From the NCBI GenBank assembly GCA_900768995.1, contig CAAGEZ010000030.1:1-64000 (forward strand): a stretch of DNA of 64,000 nt. Reading direction: 5' to 3'. Below, in pieces: positions 17,879 through 26,995 of the stretch. The notes under the pieces were generated by a model. It made no database searches. It had not been told where the DNA came from and saw only the letters and a program-made list of their open reading frames with translations. This stretch comes from Oscillospiraceae bacterium. GTDB lineage: Bacteria; Bacillota; Clostridia; Oscillospirales; Ruminococcaceae. Position numbers and translations under genes: made by a program. Positions within the stretch are counted from its first letter, which is position 1, and the number at the start of each line of letters is the position of its first letter.

Positions 17879-19246
17879 ATGGCGTTAAAAAACAAATATC
17901 TTATTGATTTACTTGAGACAGTAAAGAAGCGCAACCAGGGCGAGCCCGAATTTATTCAGGCAGTTACAGAGGTTATCGAGACCCTCGAGCCTGTTATCGA
18001 AAAGAGACCCGATCTCGTTGAGGCAGGCGTTCTCGACAGACTCGTTGAGCCTGAGAGACAGATCGTTTTCCGTGTTCCCTGGGTTGATGACAACGGCAAG
18101 GTTCAGGTAAACCGTGGATTCAGAGTACAGTTCAACTCCGCTATCGGTCCTTACAAGGGCGGTATCAGACTTCACCCTTCCGTATATATCGGTATAATTA
18201 AGTTCCTTGGCTTCGAGCAGGTATTCAAGAACAGCCTTACCACCCTTCCTATGGGCGGCGGCAAGGGCGGTTCCGACTTTGACCCCAAAGGCAAGAGCGA
18301 CGGAGAGGTTATGCGTTTCTGCCAGAGCTTTATGACTGAGCTCTGCAAGCACATCGGCGCAGACACCGACGTTCCCGCAGGCGACATCGGAACAGGCGCA
18401 AGAGAGATCGGCTATATGTTCGGTCAGTATAAGAGACTCCGCAACGAGTTCACAGGCGTTCTCACAGGTAAGGGCCTTACCTACGGCGGTTCTCTCGCAA
18501 GAACAGAGGCTACAGGCTACGGTCTCTGCTACTACACAGATGAGATGCTCAAGGCTAACGGCAAGTCCTTAGAGGGCAAGACCGTTGTTATCTCCGGTTC
18601 CGGAAACGTTGCTATATATGCTTGCCAGAAGGCTACAACTCTCGGTGCTAAGGTGATCACAGTTTCCGACTCCAACGGCTATATCTACGATCCTGACGGA
18701 ATCGAGCTCGAGCTCGTTCAGCAGATCAAGGAAGTTGAGAGAGGCAGAATCAAGGAGTACATCGGCAGAACTTCCCACAAGAATGCTGAGTACCACGAGG
18801 GCAGCGTTTGGACACTTAAGTGCAACGCTGGCGATATCAAGCTTGACATCGCTCTTCCCTGCGCAACTCAGAACGAGATCGACGGCGAAGGTGCAAAGAC
18901 TATCGTTGCTAACGGTGCATTTGCTATCGCAGAGGGTGCTAATATGCCTTCTACTCCCGACGCTATCAATACATACCTCGCAAGCGGTCTCCTCTATGGT
19001 CCCGCTAAGGCTGCAAATGCAGGCGGCGTAGCTACTTCCGGTCTCGAAATGAGCCAGAACAGCGAGAGACTTTCCTGGACATTTGAAGAGGTTGACGCTA
19101 AGCTCCACGGCATTATGGTTTCCATCTTCAAGGCTTGCGACAGTGCTGCTAAGGAGTATGGTATGGAAGGCAACTATATGGCAGGTGCAAACATTGCGGG
19201 CTTCCTCAAGGTTGCTGAGGCTATGAAGGCTCAGGGCTGCGTTTGA
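17879..19246 (+). CDS. gdhA: NADP-dependent glutamate dehydrogenase
   Basis: A 455-residue hexameric-type dehydrogenase catalysing 2-oxoglutarate + NH4+ + NADPH to glutamate, the main ammonia-assimilation route in rumen-type Clostridia. Visible motifs are the glutamate-binding stretch PYKGGIRLHPSV, the catalytic-lysine loop LPMGGGKGGSDFDPKG, and the nucleotide-binding VVISGSGNVAIY. The length and the GGGKGGSDFDPKGKS sequence match the NADP-type enzymes. Codon use is strongly biased, with many TTC, CTC, GGC and AAG, suggesting high expression. It is monocistronic, with a strong promoter and terminator. Confidence 0.97.
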   Translation: MALKNKYLIDLLETVKKRNQGEPEFIQAVTEVIETLEPVIEKRPDLVEAGVLDRLVEPERQIVFRVPWVDDNGKVQVNRGFRVQFNSAIGPYKGGIRLHPSVYIGIIKFLGFEQVFKNSLTTLPMGGGKGGSDFDPKGKSDGEVMRFCQSFMTELCKHIGADTDVPAGDIGTGAREIGYMFGQYKRLRNEFTGVLTGKGLTYGGSLARTEATGYGLCYYTDEMLKANGKSLEGKTVVISGSGNVAIYACQKATTLGAKVITVSDSNGYIYDPDGIELELVQQIKEVERGRIKEYIGRTSHKNAEYHEGSVWTLKCNAGDIKLDIALPCATQNEIDGEGAKTIVANGAFAIAEGANMPSTPDAINTYLASGLLYGPAKAANAGGVATSGLEMSQNSERLSWTFEEVDAKLHGIMVSIFKACDSAAKEYGMEGNYMAGANIAGFLKVAEAMKAQGCV

Positions 19247-19277
19247 TTTTAATAATCATATAGCTTTACGATGAATT

Positions 19278-19310
19278 ATCCCTCTGTGAGACTTTCACAG
19301 AGGGATTTTT
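19278..19310 (+). terminator. Terminator of gdhA
   Basis: A perfect 12-bp stem (ATCCCTCTGTGA / TCACAGAGGGAT) with a five-base loop and a following TTTTT. Confidence 0.93.
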
Positions 19311-19387
19311 GCATTATTTCAGACCCATTCTCATATGTATTAACAGGAGCTTTGTCCATATGTTTAATGAAAGGATAGGTCTTGAAT

Positions 19388-20110
19388 ATGAGCTTTGAAT
19401 TCAGAAAATACAGAACGGCAGTGTTTTCGGCGCTGGCAGTCCTTGCATCGGCGGCGATGATACATTATGCCGCAGATAAGATCGACAGTGCAGTTTATGT
19501 CAACACAGGAGACGCTGACCCACAGGGGCGGATAGTTGTCCTTGACTGCGGCCACGGAGGTATGGACGGCGGCTGCTCCACAGCGGAGGGTGTGTGCGAA
19601 AAGGGGATAAACCTGAGCATAATGCTTTCCGTCCGTGATATGTGCAGGCTTTACGGCTATGACACTGCCGTTACAAGAGACAGGGACATTTCCATTCACG
19701 ACAGCGGCGTTACGGGAGTCCGCAATCAGAAGGTGTCGGATATGGAAAACAGGCTGGAGCTTTTCAATAAATTCCCCAATTCTGTCTGCCTCTCCATTCA
19801 TCAGAATACATTCACCGACCCGAAATTCAGCGGTGCGCAGATGTTTTATTCGGCGGCAAATCAAGAAAGTGAGCGGTTTGCCTCTATCCTGCAAAATAAA
19901 TTCGTGCAGAATTTGCAGCCTGAGAATATGAGGGAGACAAAGCTCTGCGGCAAGGAGCTGTACCTCTGCTACTTCTGTGAAAATCCTGCGGTAATGGCGG
20001 AGTGCGGATTCCTTTCAAATCCAGATGAAGCCGCAAAGCTCACTGACAGCACATATCAGCAGCAGGTGGCTTTCACACTGTTTTCGGGGCTGAATGAATT
20101 TATGAGCTGA
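19388..20110 (+). CDS. N-acetylmuramoyl-L-alanine amidase (Amidase_3, CwlD-like)
   Basis: About 240 residues. An N-terminal membrane anchor or signal (about 10-33) is followed by an Amidase_3 domain that cleaves the amide between N-acetylmuramic acid and the peptide stem. Zinc ligands are visible in LDCGHGGMDGG, in the EKGINL glutamate and in SIHQNTF; MAECGFLSN carries the catalytic-type glutamate. The size and domain layout resemble CwlD, which makes the cortex lactam in spore formers, but no sporulation context is present. A TTG at 19382 could also be the start; both lie downstream of AAAGGA. The ATG is preferred by codon only. Confidence 0.88.
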   Translation: MSFEFRKYRTAVFSALAVLASAAMIHYAADKIDSAVYVNTGDADPQGRIVVLDCGHGGMDGGCSTAEGVCEKGINLSIMLSVRDMCRLYGYDTAVTRDRDISIHDSGVTGVRNQKVSDMENRLELFNKFPNSVCLSIHQNTFTDPKFSGAQMFYSAANQESERFASILQNKFVQNLQPENMRETKLCGKELYLCYFCENPAVMAECGFLSNPDEAAKLTDSTYQQQVAFTLFSGLNEFMS

Positions 20111-20117
20111 TGTTTAT

Positions 20118-20153
20118 GCATCGCAGATATACTCTCTGCGGTGCTTTCTTTTT
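20118..20153 (+). terminator. Terminator of the amidase gene
   Basis: A 10-bp stem with one G-T pair (GCATCGCAGA / TCTGCGGTGC) followed by TTTCTTTTT. Confidence 0.82.
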
Positions 20154-20174
20154 GTAAAAAATACGCATTTTCTA

Positions 20175-20203
20175 TTGAAAAAAACTGCGGATTGTGATAT
20201 CAT
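20175..20203 (+). promoter_or_regulatory. Promoter of the two-component pair
   Basis: TTGAAA (20175-20180), a 17-bp spacer, and TATCAT (20198-20203), 36 bp before the GTG start. Confidence 0.65.
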
Positions 20204-20239
20204 TAATATGTATAAGTTTACACGAAGGGCGGTCAAAAA

Positions 20240-22057
20240 GTGAAGCATATCAGTCTGAAAAACAGCTCTATCCGAAATCAGATGCTTGTGATGTTCCTTA
20301 CGGTAATACTGCCCCTTTTTGCAGCCAGCATAATGCTCCTTGTGAACCTCCGCTCCACCGTTACCGACAAGATAATCAGCACCGCAAATGTCAAGGCGGA
20401 CACCATAAAAACAAGGATAACCGATACAGTTGACGCTTCTGAAGCGGCGATGGGTATGTTCACAACCGATGAAAGTGTTATCGCCTTTCTCGAAAATGAA
20501 TATGAATACAACAAGGAATACTACAAATATTACAGCCGAGGCCCACACAAAAGATACCTTGACGCATATCCTCAGATAGAAAGCATCAAGGTCTATACCG
20601 AGCGTGAGGATTTTATCTGCAATCTTGACTACATATATGCCGATGACAATATCCGTTCCCAGAGCTGGTACGGCAGTTCAAAAGCGAACAGTGACAATTT
20701 TTTCTGGAACGTTGTTCTTGACCGTTCCAACGGAAAATGGCACCTTGCCTGCATCAAAGCGGTAAAGGATAATAATGAGGTCATCGGCGTTGCGGCGGCG
20801 CTTATATCCGACAGCTGGATAAGCAGGAGTGTTCCCTCCGAGGACAGCAGGGGCATTTTATGCGTTGGAAGCGGCAGCGTCTTTTTCAGCAGCTATGATG
20901 CAGTCAGGGCAGGCGGGCATATTGAGTTTGACGAAACAGTCTCTATGAACGGCAAGAAAGTCCTTGAAGAGGGACTTGAAGGCTTCAAAGGCTACACCAT
21001 AACCGATAATTTCAATTACGGCGAGGATTTCCAGATAGTTTTCCTCATTCCATCAGGTATTGCGGATATGGAAATAAACAAATTGTCCATAATCTACGGC
21101 GGATATTTCTGCCTGTTCTTTATTCTGTCCCTGCTCATAATCGTGCTGTTTACAAGCGTTTTTTCACGTCGAATCACACTGCTCAGCGAGAAAATGCACG
21201 CTGTTGCGGGGGGCAATTTCAACGTTGAGATCACCGACACGGGAAAAGATGAAATAGCCCAGCTTTACACCGACCTTGAACAGATGATACACAGTATGCA
21301 GAAGATGCTCGATGACGTGTATCAGGCAAAGATACAGAACGAGGAGTTCAAATTCGTTCAGATGGAAGCAGAGTTCAAGGCACTTGCAAGCCAGATAAAT
21401 CCTCATTTTCTGTACAATACCCTTGAGACCATACGAATGAAAGCGTTCTGCAACAATGATAAGGAAACAGCCGACCTTGTAAAGAAGCTCGGCAAATTTA
21501 TGCGGCGCTGCCTTGAAATAAAAAACGGCGAGGTTACACTCCGCTCAGAGCTTGAATTTACAAACGGTTACTTAGAGCTCCAGTCCGCCCGATTCGGTGA
21601 CAGGGTCTCCTACAGCATTTATTCCGAGGTGTCAAAGGATTATATGATACTGCCGCTGGTCATTCAGCCGGTGGTGGAAAACGCCTTTGTTCACGGCATC
21701 GAAAGCTGCAAGGACAACGGACATATCGACATAAGAGTTTACTACAGCGGCGATAATGTCATTATTGACGTAAAGGACAACGGCGTTGGTATGAATGACG
21801 AAAAGCTTCACGAGCTTGAAGAAAAGCTCCGTCGGAATGACACATCATCGGGCAAAAGCATCGGTCTGACCAATGTAAACAAACGAATAAAGATGTACCA
21901 CGGCGACCGTTACGGTCTTACCATACAGACAAAGGAGGGCGGCGGTACATTGATACGCATAACTCTCCCACGCAACCCTGTTCTGAGAGGTCAGAACGCT
22001 GATTCAAAGGATATGAAAGGTGATGATATGAATGTTCAAGGTACTTCTGGTAGATGA
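20240..22057 (+). CDS. YesM-type sensor histidine kinase
   Basis: A 605-residue membrane kinase. Membrane helices at about 15-37 and 287-312 flank an extracytoplasmic sensing region, followed by a HAMP domain (SRRITLLSEKMHAVAGGNF). The His_kinase domain has the phosphoacceptor in QINPHFLYNTLE, and the ATPase domain carries PLVIQPVVENAFVHG, DNGVGM and GKSIGLTNVNKRI. This is the YesM family, which in Firmicutes usually senses sugars or polysaccharides at the cell surface. The start is a GTG. The gene overlaps the next one by 26 bases, so kinase and regulator are translationally linked. Confidence 0.93.
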   Translation: MKHISLKNSSIRNQMLVMFLTVILPLFAASIMLLVNLRSTVTDKIISTANVKADTIKTRITDTVDASEAAMGMFTTDESVIAFLENEYEYNKEYYKYYSRGPHKRYLDAYPQIESIKVYTEREDFICNLDYIYADDNIRSQSWYGSSKANSDNFFWNVVLDRSNGKWHLACIKAVKDNNEVIGVAAALISDSWISRSVPSEDSRGILCVGSGSVFFSSYDAVRAGGHIEFDETVSMNGKKVLEEGLEGFKGYTITDNFNYGEDFQIVFLIPSGIADMEINKLSIIYGGYFCLFFILSLLIIVLFTSVFSRRITLLSEKMHAVAGGNFNVEITDTGKDEIAQLYTDLEQMIHSMQKMLDDVYQAKIQNEEFKFVQMEAEFKALASQINPHFLYNTLETIRMKAFCNNDKETADLVKKLGKFMRRCLEIKNGEVTLRSELEFTNGYLELQSARFGDRVSYSIYSEVSKDYMILPLVIQPVVENAFVHGIESCKDNGHIDIRVYYSGDNVIIDVKDNGVGMNDEKLHELEEKLRRNDTSSGKSIGLTNVNKRIKMYHGDRYGLTIQTKEGGGTLIRITLPRNPVLRGQNADSKDMKGDDMNVQGTSGR

Positions 22058-23531
22058 TGAGCCTAACGTGCGAATGGGCATAAAAATGATGATCCCTTGG
22101 GAAAGCATCGGCTGCGAGGTCATAGGCGAGGCGGAGGACGGCGATGACGGGCTTTCAAAAATTATGATAATGCGCCCGGATATTGTCATTGCGGATATAA
22201 AAATGCCGGGAAAAACGGGCATTGAGATGACGGAAGCCGCAAAGGCACTTGGATTTAAGGGCAAGGTGATAATCCTTTCGGGATATTCGGATTTTAGCTA
22301 TGCAAAGACTGCCATTGCTCTTGGCGTGGAAAATTTTATCCTCAAACCCGTTGACGAGGACGAGCTTACCGAGGCCATAAAGACCGCAGGGGACAAGATA
22401 CGCAACGAGCGTGAAAAGAGCTTCAGGCAGGAAATTGGCAGCGAATATCTCAACGAGCAGAGGATAAAAGGACTTTTCGCAGGCGACGAGACCTGCATTG
22501 CGGAAGCGGCTGCGGAGGGAGGATATGTTTCCTGCTGTGCGGCGGTGGCGGGCTTTGACGAGCAGTCAGGCTCTGCGGACTGTACGGCGGCAGTCAGAAA
22601 ATTTTTCGGCAATATGAAAAATGTGGATATAATTTCGCTGGATATCGGCGGCGTTCTGGGACTGCTTTTCAGAAACTGGGATCATCAGGCGGTAAAGGAG
22701 GCATTGAGCGGTCTTAACGACGCTCTTATGGGCAAGGCGTTTATTGCCTGCGGAACCTCTGCGGACACCCCTTGGGACATAAGCAGGTCTTACAGCGAGG
22801 CTAAAAATCTTTATGCCAACAAGTTCATATTCCGACACTGCGGCGTTGTAACTCCCGATATGCTAAAAAAGGAGCACACGGAAAGCTCCATTGATTTTGC
22901 ATCGCAGATATATGCATACATAGAAATAAACGACACGGAAAAACTGAGCAAGACCCTTGATATGTTTATGGAATCTATGCAGACCCTTGACAATACCCCC
23001 GAAAAGGCGAAGATAAGCTGCATTACCCTGCTTATGGATATCCGTTCGAGAATAGTCAGAAGTGCATCGGACAAAAAGCCTGAGACCCTTATAACAGACG
23101 AATTTGTATCACATATCGGTGAGCTTCAGAGCCTGAGAGACATCATCGAGGAAATGAGAAAATGCCTTATCGGAGTGTCCGACGCTTGTTTCAGCAAGAC
23201 CACGAAAAGCAATATGGAGCGTGTTGTCCGCTATATCCGTGCAAACTATAACCGTGAGCTCCGCCTTGAAATGCTTGCGGGGATATTCGGCTACAACAGC
23301 GCCTATCTCGGCAAGGTGTTCCATCAGTACACAGGTGAAAATTTCAACAATTATCTCGATGAGATACGCATTACCGAGGCAAAGCGTCTTCTTTCCGAAG
23401 AGGATTATAAGGTGTACGAGGTGGCTGAAATGGTGGGTTACACGAATATCAACTATTTTCATAACAAATTTAAAAAATACGTTGGTGTCAGCCCTCTGAG
23501 CTATAAAAAATCATTCGGAAAAGATGATTGA
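22032..23531 (+). CDS. YesN-type response regulator with AraC output domain
   Basis: A 499-residue partner of the upstream kinase. The receiver domain (1-120) has the acidic pocket VDDEP, the phosphoacceptor Asp in IVIADIKMP and the lysine in ILKPVDEDEL. A long middle region of about 250 residues follows. The C-terminal AraC DNA-binding domain (about 395-495) includes LRLEMLAGIFGYNSAYLGKVF and YKVYEVAEMVGYTNINYFH. Targets of YesMN-like pairs are usually carbohydrate uptake genes nearby. None is adjacent here, so the regulon is unknown. Confidence 0.93.
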   Translation: MFKVLLVDDEPNVRMGIKMMIPWESIGCEVIGEAEDGDDGLSKIMIMRPDIVIADIKMPGKTGIEMTEAAKALGFKGKVIILSGYSDFSYAKTAIALGVENFILKPVDEDELTEAIKTAGDKIRNEREKSFRQEIGSEYLNEQRIKGLFAGDETCIAEAAAEGGYVSCCAAVAGFDEQSGSADCTAAVRKFFGNMKNVDIISLDIGGVLGLLFRNWDHQAVKEALSGLNDALMGKAFIACGTSADTPWDISRSYSEAKNLYANKFIFRHCGVVTPDMLKKEHTESSIDFASQIYAYIEINDTEKLSKTLDMFMESMQTLDNTPEKAKISCITLLMDIRSRIVRSASDKKPETLITDEFVSHIGELQSLRDIIEEMRKCLIGVSDACFSKTTKSNMERVVRYIRANYNRELRLEMLAGIFGYNSAYLGKVFHQYTGENFNNYLDEIRITEAKRLLSEEDYKVYEVAEMVGYTNINYFHNKFKKYVGVSPLSYKKSFGKDD

Positions 23532-23540
23532 TATATCATA

Positions 23541-23562
23541 AAATATATAGGGCCATATATTT
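23541..23562 (+). terminator. Possible weak terminator after the response regulator
   Basis: An AT-only 8-bp stem (AAATATAT / ATATATTT) around AGGGCC, followed by TTTTA. It is weak by composition but well placed, 10 bases after the stop codon. Confidence 0.4.
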
Positions 23563-23713
23563 TTTATATTTCAAAAAAGCCTTGCAATATGGTATTATTA
23601 AATAGTATGCAGAAGTATGCGGAAAATGAGGTTTTGCGGCATATCCTGTCGGAAAAAACAGGCTGAATGCTTTGCATATTTGTTCGTATTTCTACACGAA
23701 AGGACAGTGTACA

Positions 23714-24553
23714 ATGTATAAAATTGTAAGAAAAAAAGCTTTAAATCCAACTGTTACCCTTATGGATATCGAAGCTCCTGCGGTTGCAAAAAAGGCTGAA
23801 CCCGGTCAGTTTATCATTCTGAGAACTGATGCTGACGGCGAGAGAATACCTCTTACCGTTGCCGATTTTGACAGAGAAAAGGGTACTGTTACCATAATAT
23901 TCCAGATCGTCGGTGCTACCACCGAAAAGCTCAACCATATGAACGAGGGCGATTATCTTCAGGATTTCGCAGGTCCTCTCGGCAAGGCTACCCATACTGA
24001 GGGACTCAAAAAGGTCGCTGTTGTGGGCGGCGGTGTTGGCTGTGCTATTGCATATCCCGTTGCAAAGAAGCTCCACAGCATCGGCTGTGAGGTCCATTCC
24101 ATCGTCGGTTTCAGAAACAAGGATCTCGTTATCCTCGAGGACGAGTTCAAGGCTTGCTCCGACAAGCTCTGTATGATGACCGATGACGGCTCATACGGCA
24201 CAAAGGGTCTCGTTACAAACGCTCTTAAGGAGCTTATAGACAGTGGTGAAAAATACGACGAGGTCATCGCCATAGGTCCTCTGATAATGATGAAATTCGT
24301 TGCCGCTACCACAAAGGAATACGGTATCAAGACCGTTGTTTCAATGAATCCCATTATGATCGACGGTACGGGAATGTGCGGCGGATGTCGTCTTACCGTT
24401 GGCGGCGAAACAAAGTTTGCCTGCGTTGACGGCCCCGAATTTGACGGTCATCTTGTTGACTTCGCCGAGGCTATGGAACGTTCCACAATGTACAAGCCTT
24501 TTGAAAGAAGAAAGCACGAGGAGACCTGCAACTTATTCAAGGAGGTAAAGTGA
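23714..24553 (+). CDS. nfnA: NfnA, NADH-binding subunit of bifurcating transhydrogenase
   Basis: About 279 residues. A ferredoxin-NADP-reductase-like fold has an FAD domain (GQFIILRTDADGERIPLTV) and an NAD domain (VAVVGGGVGCAIAYP). A C-terminal [2Fe-2S] site has three cysteines and a nearby aspartate (DGTGMCGGCRL, FACVDGPEF), as described for NfnA. Together with NfnB it reversibly couples NADH + reduced ferredoxin to 2 NADPH. The frame is open from 23672, but the ATG at 23714 follows GAAAGGAC at good distance and matches the family N-terminus (MYKIV). It ends 1 base before nfnB. Alternative reading: a stand-alone dihydroorotate-dehydrogenase electron-transfer subunit, disfavoured by the neighbour. 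Confidence 0.92.
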   Translation: MYKIVRKKALNPTVTLMDIEAPAVAKKAEPGQFIILRTDADGERIPLTVADFDREKGTVTIIFQIVGATTEKLNHMNEGDYLQDFAGPLGKATHTEGLKKVAVVGGGVGCAIAYPVAKKLHSIGCEVHSIVGFRNKDLVILEDEFKACSDKLCMMTDDGSYGTKGLVTNALKELIDSGEKYDEVIAIGPLIMMKFVAATTKEYGIKTVVSMNPIMIDGTGMCGGCRLTVGGETKFACVDGPEFDGHLVDFAEAMERSTMYKPFERRKHEETCNLFKEVK

Positions 24554-24554
24554 T

Positions 24555-25943
24555 ATGCCTAATATGTCGCTTAAAAAGAACCCTATGCCCTCTCAGGAGC
24601 CTGATGTAAGAAACAAGAACTTTCTTGAAGTTGCTCTCGGCTACACTGAGGAAATGGCTGTTGACGAGGCTCAGAGATGCCTTAACTGCAAAAATATGCC
24701 CTGCGTGAACGGATGTCCCGTTAACATAAATATCCCCGCATTTATCAAGGAAATTGCCAACAAGAACTTCGAGGGTGCTTACAGCATCATCTCCAAGTCC
24801 AGCTCACTTCCCGCTGTCTGCGGACGTGTATGCCCCCAGGAAACACAGTGCGAGGGCAAGTGCGTAAGAGGCATCAAGGGCGAACCTGTCGGTATCGGCA
24901 GACTTGAAAGATTTGCCGCTGACTATCACAATGCAAACTTCAAGGGCGAGCCCGAAAAGCCCGTTTCCAACGGCAAGAAGGTTGCAGTCATCGGCGCAGG
25001 CCCCGCAGGTCTTACCTGTGCAGGCGACCTTGCCAAGAAGGGCTATGAGGTAACAGTATTCGAAGCACTCCACCTTGCAGGCGGCGTTCTTGTTTACGGT
25101 ATCCCTGAGTTCAGACTTCCCAAGAGCATCGTTCAGCACGAGATCGACGGTCTTAAGGCTATCGGCGTTCAGATCGACACAAACGTTATCATCGGCAAGA
25201 CCATTACCATTGATGAGCTTTTCGAGCAGGGCTTCAAGAGCATCTTCATCGGCTCAGGCGCAGGTCTTCCCAGATTTATGAATATCCCCGGTGAGAACCT
25301 CAAGGGCGTTTACTCCGCAAATGAGTTCCTCACAAGAGTTAACCTTATGAAGGCATACAAAGAGGGCAGCGACACTCCCGTCAAGGAGAACAAGAGAGTT
25401 GCAGTTGTAGGCGGCGGAAACGTTGCAATGGATGCAGCAAGATGTGCAAAGCGTCTCGGCGCAGAAGAGGTCTACATAGTTTACCGCCGTGGCGAAGCAG
25501 AGCTTCCCGCAAGAGCAGAGGAGATCGAGCACGCTAAGGAAGAGGGCATCATCTTCAAGACCCTTACTAATCCCGTTGAGATACTTGGCGACGAAAACAA
25601 GTTCGTAAGCGGCATCAAGTGCGTATCTATGGAGCTTGGCGAGCCTGACGAGTCGGGCAGAAGAAGACCCGTTGTTAAGGAAGGCTCCGAGCACACTATC
25701 GACGTTGATTGCGTTGTAATGTCCATCGGTACATCTCCCAACCCCCTCATCAGAAACACCACTGAGGGACTTGAAACCAACAAGCACGGCTGTATCGTTA
25801 CAAAGGACGAGAGCGGTCTTACCTCCCGTGAGGGCGTTTATGCAGGCGGAGACGCTGTAACAGGCGCAGCTACCGTTATCCTCGCTATGGGCGCAGGCAA
25901 ATCCGCTGCACAGGCTATTGACGAGTATCTTCAGAACAAGTAA
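24555..25943 (+). CDS. nfnB: NfnB, NADPH-binding bifurcating subunit (GltD-like)
   Basis: A 462-residue flavoprotein. Its N-terminal cysteine-rich region (CLNCKNMPCVNGCPV, CGRVCPQETQCEGKC; about residues 40-100) binds two [4Fe-4S] clusters. An FAD domain starts at VAVIGAGPAGLTCAGDLA and an NADPH domain contains VAVVGGGNVAMDAARC. In NfnAB the B-subunit FAD is the electron-bifurcating site. NADPH made here could feed the NADP-type glutamate dehydrogenase encoded about 5 kb upstream. The gene follows nfnA by one base, and the pair ends at a strong terminator. Confidence 0.93.
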   Translation: MPNMSLKKNPMPSQEPDVRNKNFLEVALGYTEEMAVDEAQRCLNCKNMPCVNGCPVNINIPAFIKEIANKNFEGAYSIISKSSSLPAVCGRVCPQETQCEGKCVRGIKGEPVGIGRLERFAADYHNANFKGEPEKPVSNGKKVAVIGAGPAGLTCAGDLAKKGYEVTVFEALHLAGGVLVYGIPEFRLPKSIVQHEIDGLKAIGVQIDTNVIIGKTITIDELFEQGFKSIFIGSGAGLPRFMNIPGENLKGVYSANEFLTRVNLMKAYKEGSDTPVKENKRVAVVGGGNVAMDAARCAKRLGAEEVYIVYRRGEAELPARAEEIEHAKEEGIIFKTLTNPVEILGDENKFVSGIKCVSMELGEPDESGRRRPVVKEGSEHTIDVDCVVMSIGTSPNPLIRNTTEGLETNKHGCIVTKDESGLTSREGVYAGGDAVTGAATVILAMGAGKSAAQAIDEYLQNK

Positions 25944-25954
25944 TAGATAAGCTT

Positions 25955-25990
25955 TTCACCGTATCCGTTCTGCGGGTACGGTGAATTTTT
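25955..25990 (+). terminator. Terminator of nfnAB
   Basis: A 12-bp stem with one G-T pair (TTCACCGTATCC / GGGTACGGTGAA), a seven-base loop and TTTTT. Confidence 0.92.
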
Positions 25991-26017
25991 GATATGCAGG
26001 AGGTGGGAGCAGACAAG

Positions 26018-26995
26018 ATGAATAAGGCTAAAAAAATAATACCATATTTACCTGTTATCTTTGTTTTGCTTTCGATCTCTTTCAGAATAATTCCCGATTG
26101 GCTTGACCTTTTTGATGTTATGGTAGGAAAAGAGGGTTTGAAAAATGTAATTGCTGCTCTTATTTTTGCTATGCTGTCCCGAATGATGATATGTGTTCCT
26201 ATTATTTTTTTGGGAGTAGGGGCGGCAGTTTTTTCCGTTCAACCTTTTAAGGACAGAAAAAATGGTGGTCGAAGACTTGCTGCTCTTTTGATCACATTAG
26301 CGGTTCTTCTTATTCCGATTGGTATTTTGGGAATGATAAATTTTACTGATGATTTTGATAATGCAAAGTATGCACTGTATTCAGCCGATGGAAAGAGACA
26401 CAATGATTTTCAGTTATTGGCATATTGTATAAGCGATTATTTTTCCGACGAATATGATACATATACTGTAAATAAAATATATTTCGATGACGGATTATCG
26501 TCAAGATACAGCCGACGGGAATATGAGCTTTCGGGATATTATTATGATATTCTTTCTTTAACCCTTGGAAATAATGAGGAGCTTTCGGCTCAGGTTGGAA
26601 GAGAGGACTATAATTATTTAAAAAATTCCCTGCCGAACGGTTTTGATATTACAGTATCGGTCTATAGGAAATCACGCTATATCAGAAGCTTTGAGCCGTC
26701 TGTGGAGTTTGGCAGAGATGAAAGTTATGAGCACATTTTTCAAATATCAGCAAATGGTGATAAGATAGTCCGCTCCGACAAAATGGCAGCTTTTGAGTTG
26801 GATAATCTTACTTGGTGTGAATTTCGCAAGAATGAGAGCGATGACATAAGCAATGCGCTTTGCATTATATCAGCAGAAAAATCTCTTGAATATCCATATT
26901 TGATTAAAGGCGATGAAATATGCCTTTTTGCTTGTATGGACGGAGGATACAAAAAGGTGAGCAACATTATTTATAAGGAAGAAACAAACCAATGA
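26018..26995 (+). CDS. Hypothetical membrane protein, AT-rich
   Basis: About 325 residues with three hydrophobic segments in the first 120 (about 7-25, 38-70 and 82-105) and a soluble C-terminal domain rich in Tyr, Asp and Ser. I do not recognise a family. The frame is open from 25994, but the ATG at 26018 (MNKAKKI) has GGGAG eight bases upstream. Codon use (many TTA, ATT, AAT, TTT) differs visibly from neighbouring genes, which prefer GC-ending codons. This suggests a recent arrival or weak expression. It overlaps the RluA gene by ATGA, and no promoter is visible between the nfnAB terminator and this gene. Confidence 0.7.
   Translation: MNKAKKIIPYLPVIFVLLSISFRIIPDWLDLFDVMVGKEGLKNVIAALIFAMLSRMMICVPIIFLGVGAAVFSVQPFKDRKNGGRRLAALLITLAVLLIPIGILGMINFTDDFDNAKYALYSADGKRHNDFQLLAYCISDYFSDEYDTYTVNKIYFDDGLSSRYSRREYELSGYYYDILSLTLGNNEELSAQVGREDYNYLKNSLPNGFDITVSVYRKSRYIRSFEPSVEFGRDESYEHIFQISANGDKIVRSDKMAAFELDNLTWCEFRKNESDDISNALCIISAEKSLEYPYLIKGDEICLFACMDGGYKKVSNIIYKEETNQ

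Noticed and set aside
19310..19387. A possible sporulation sigma factor promoter before the CwlD-like amidase
   Set aside because: The -10-like CATATGTA and -35-like GCATT are weak and 16 bp apart, and no other sporulation gene is nearby.
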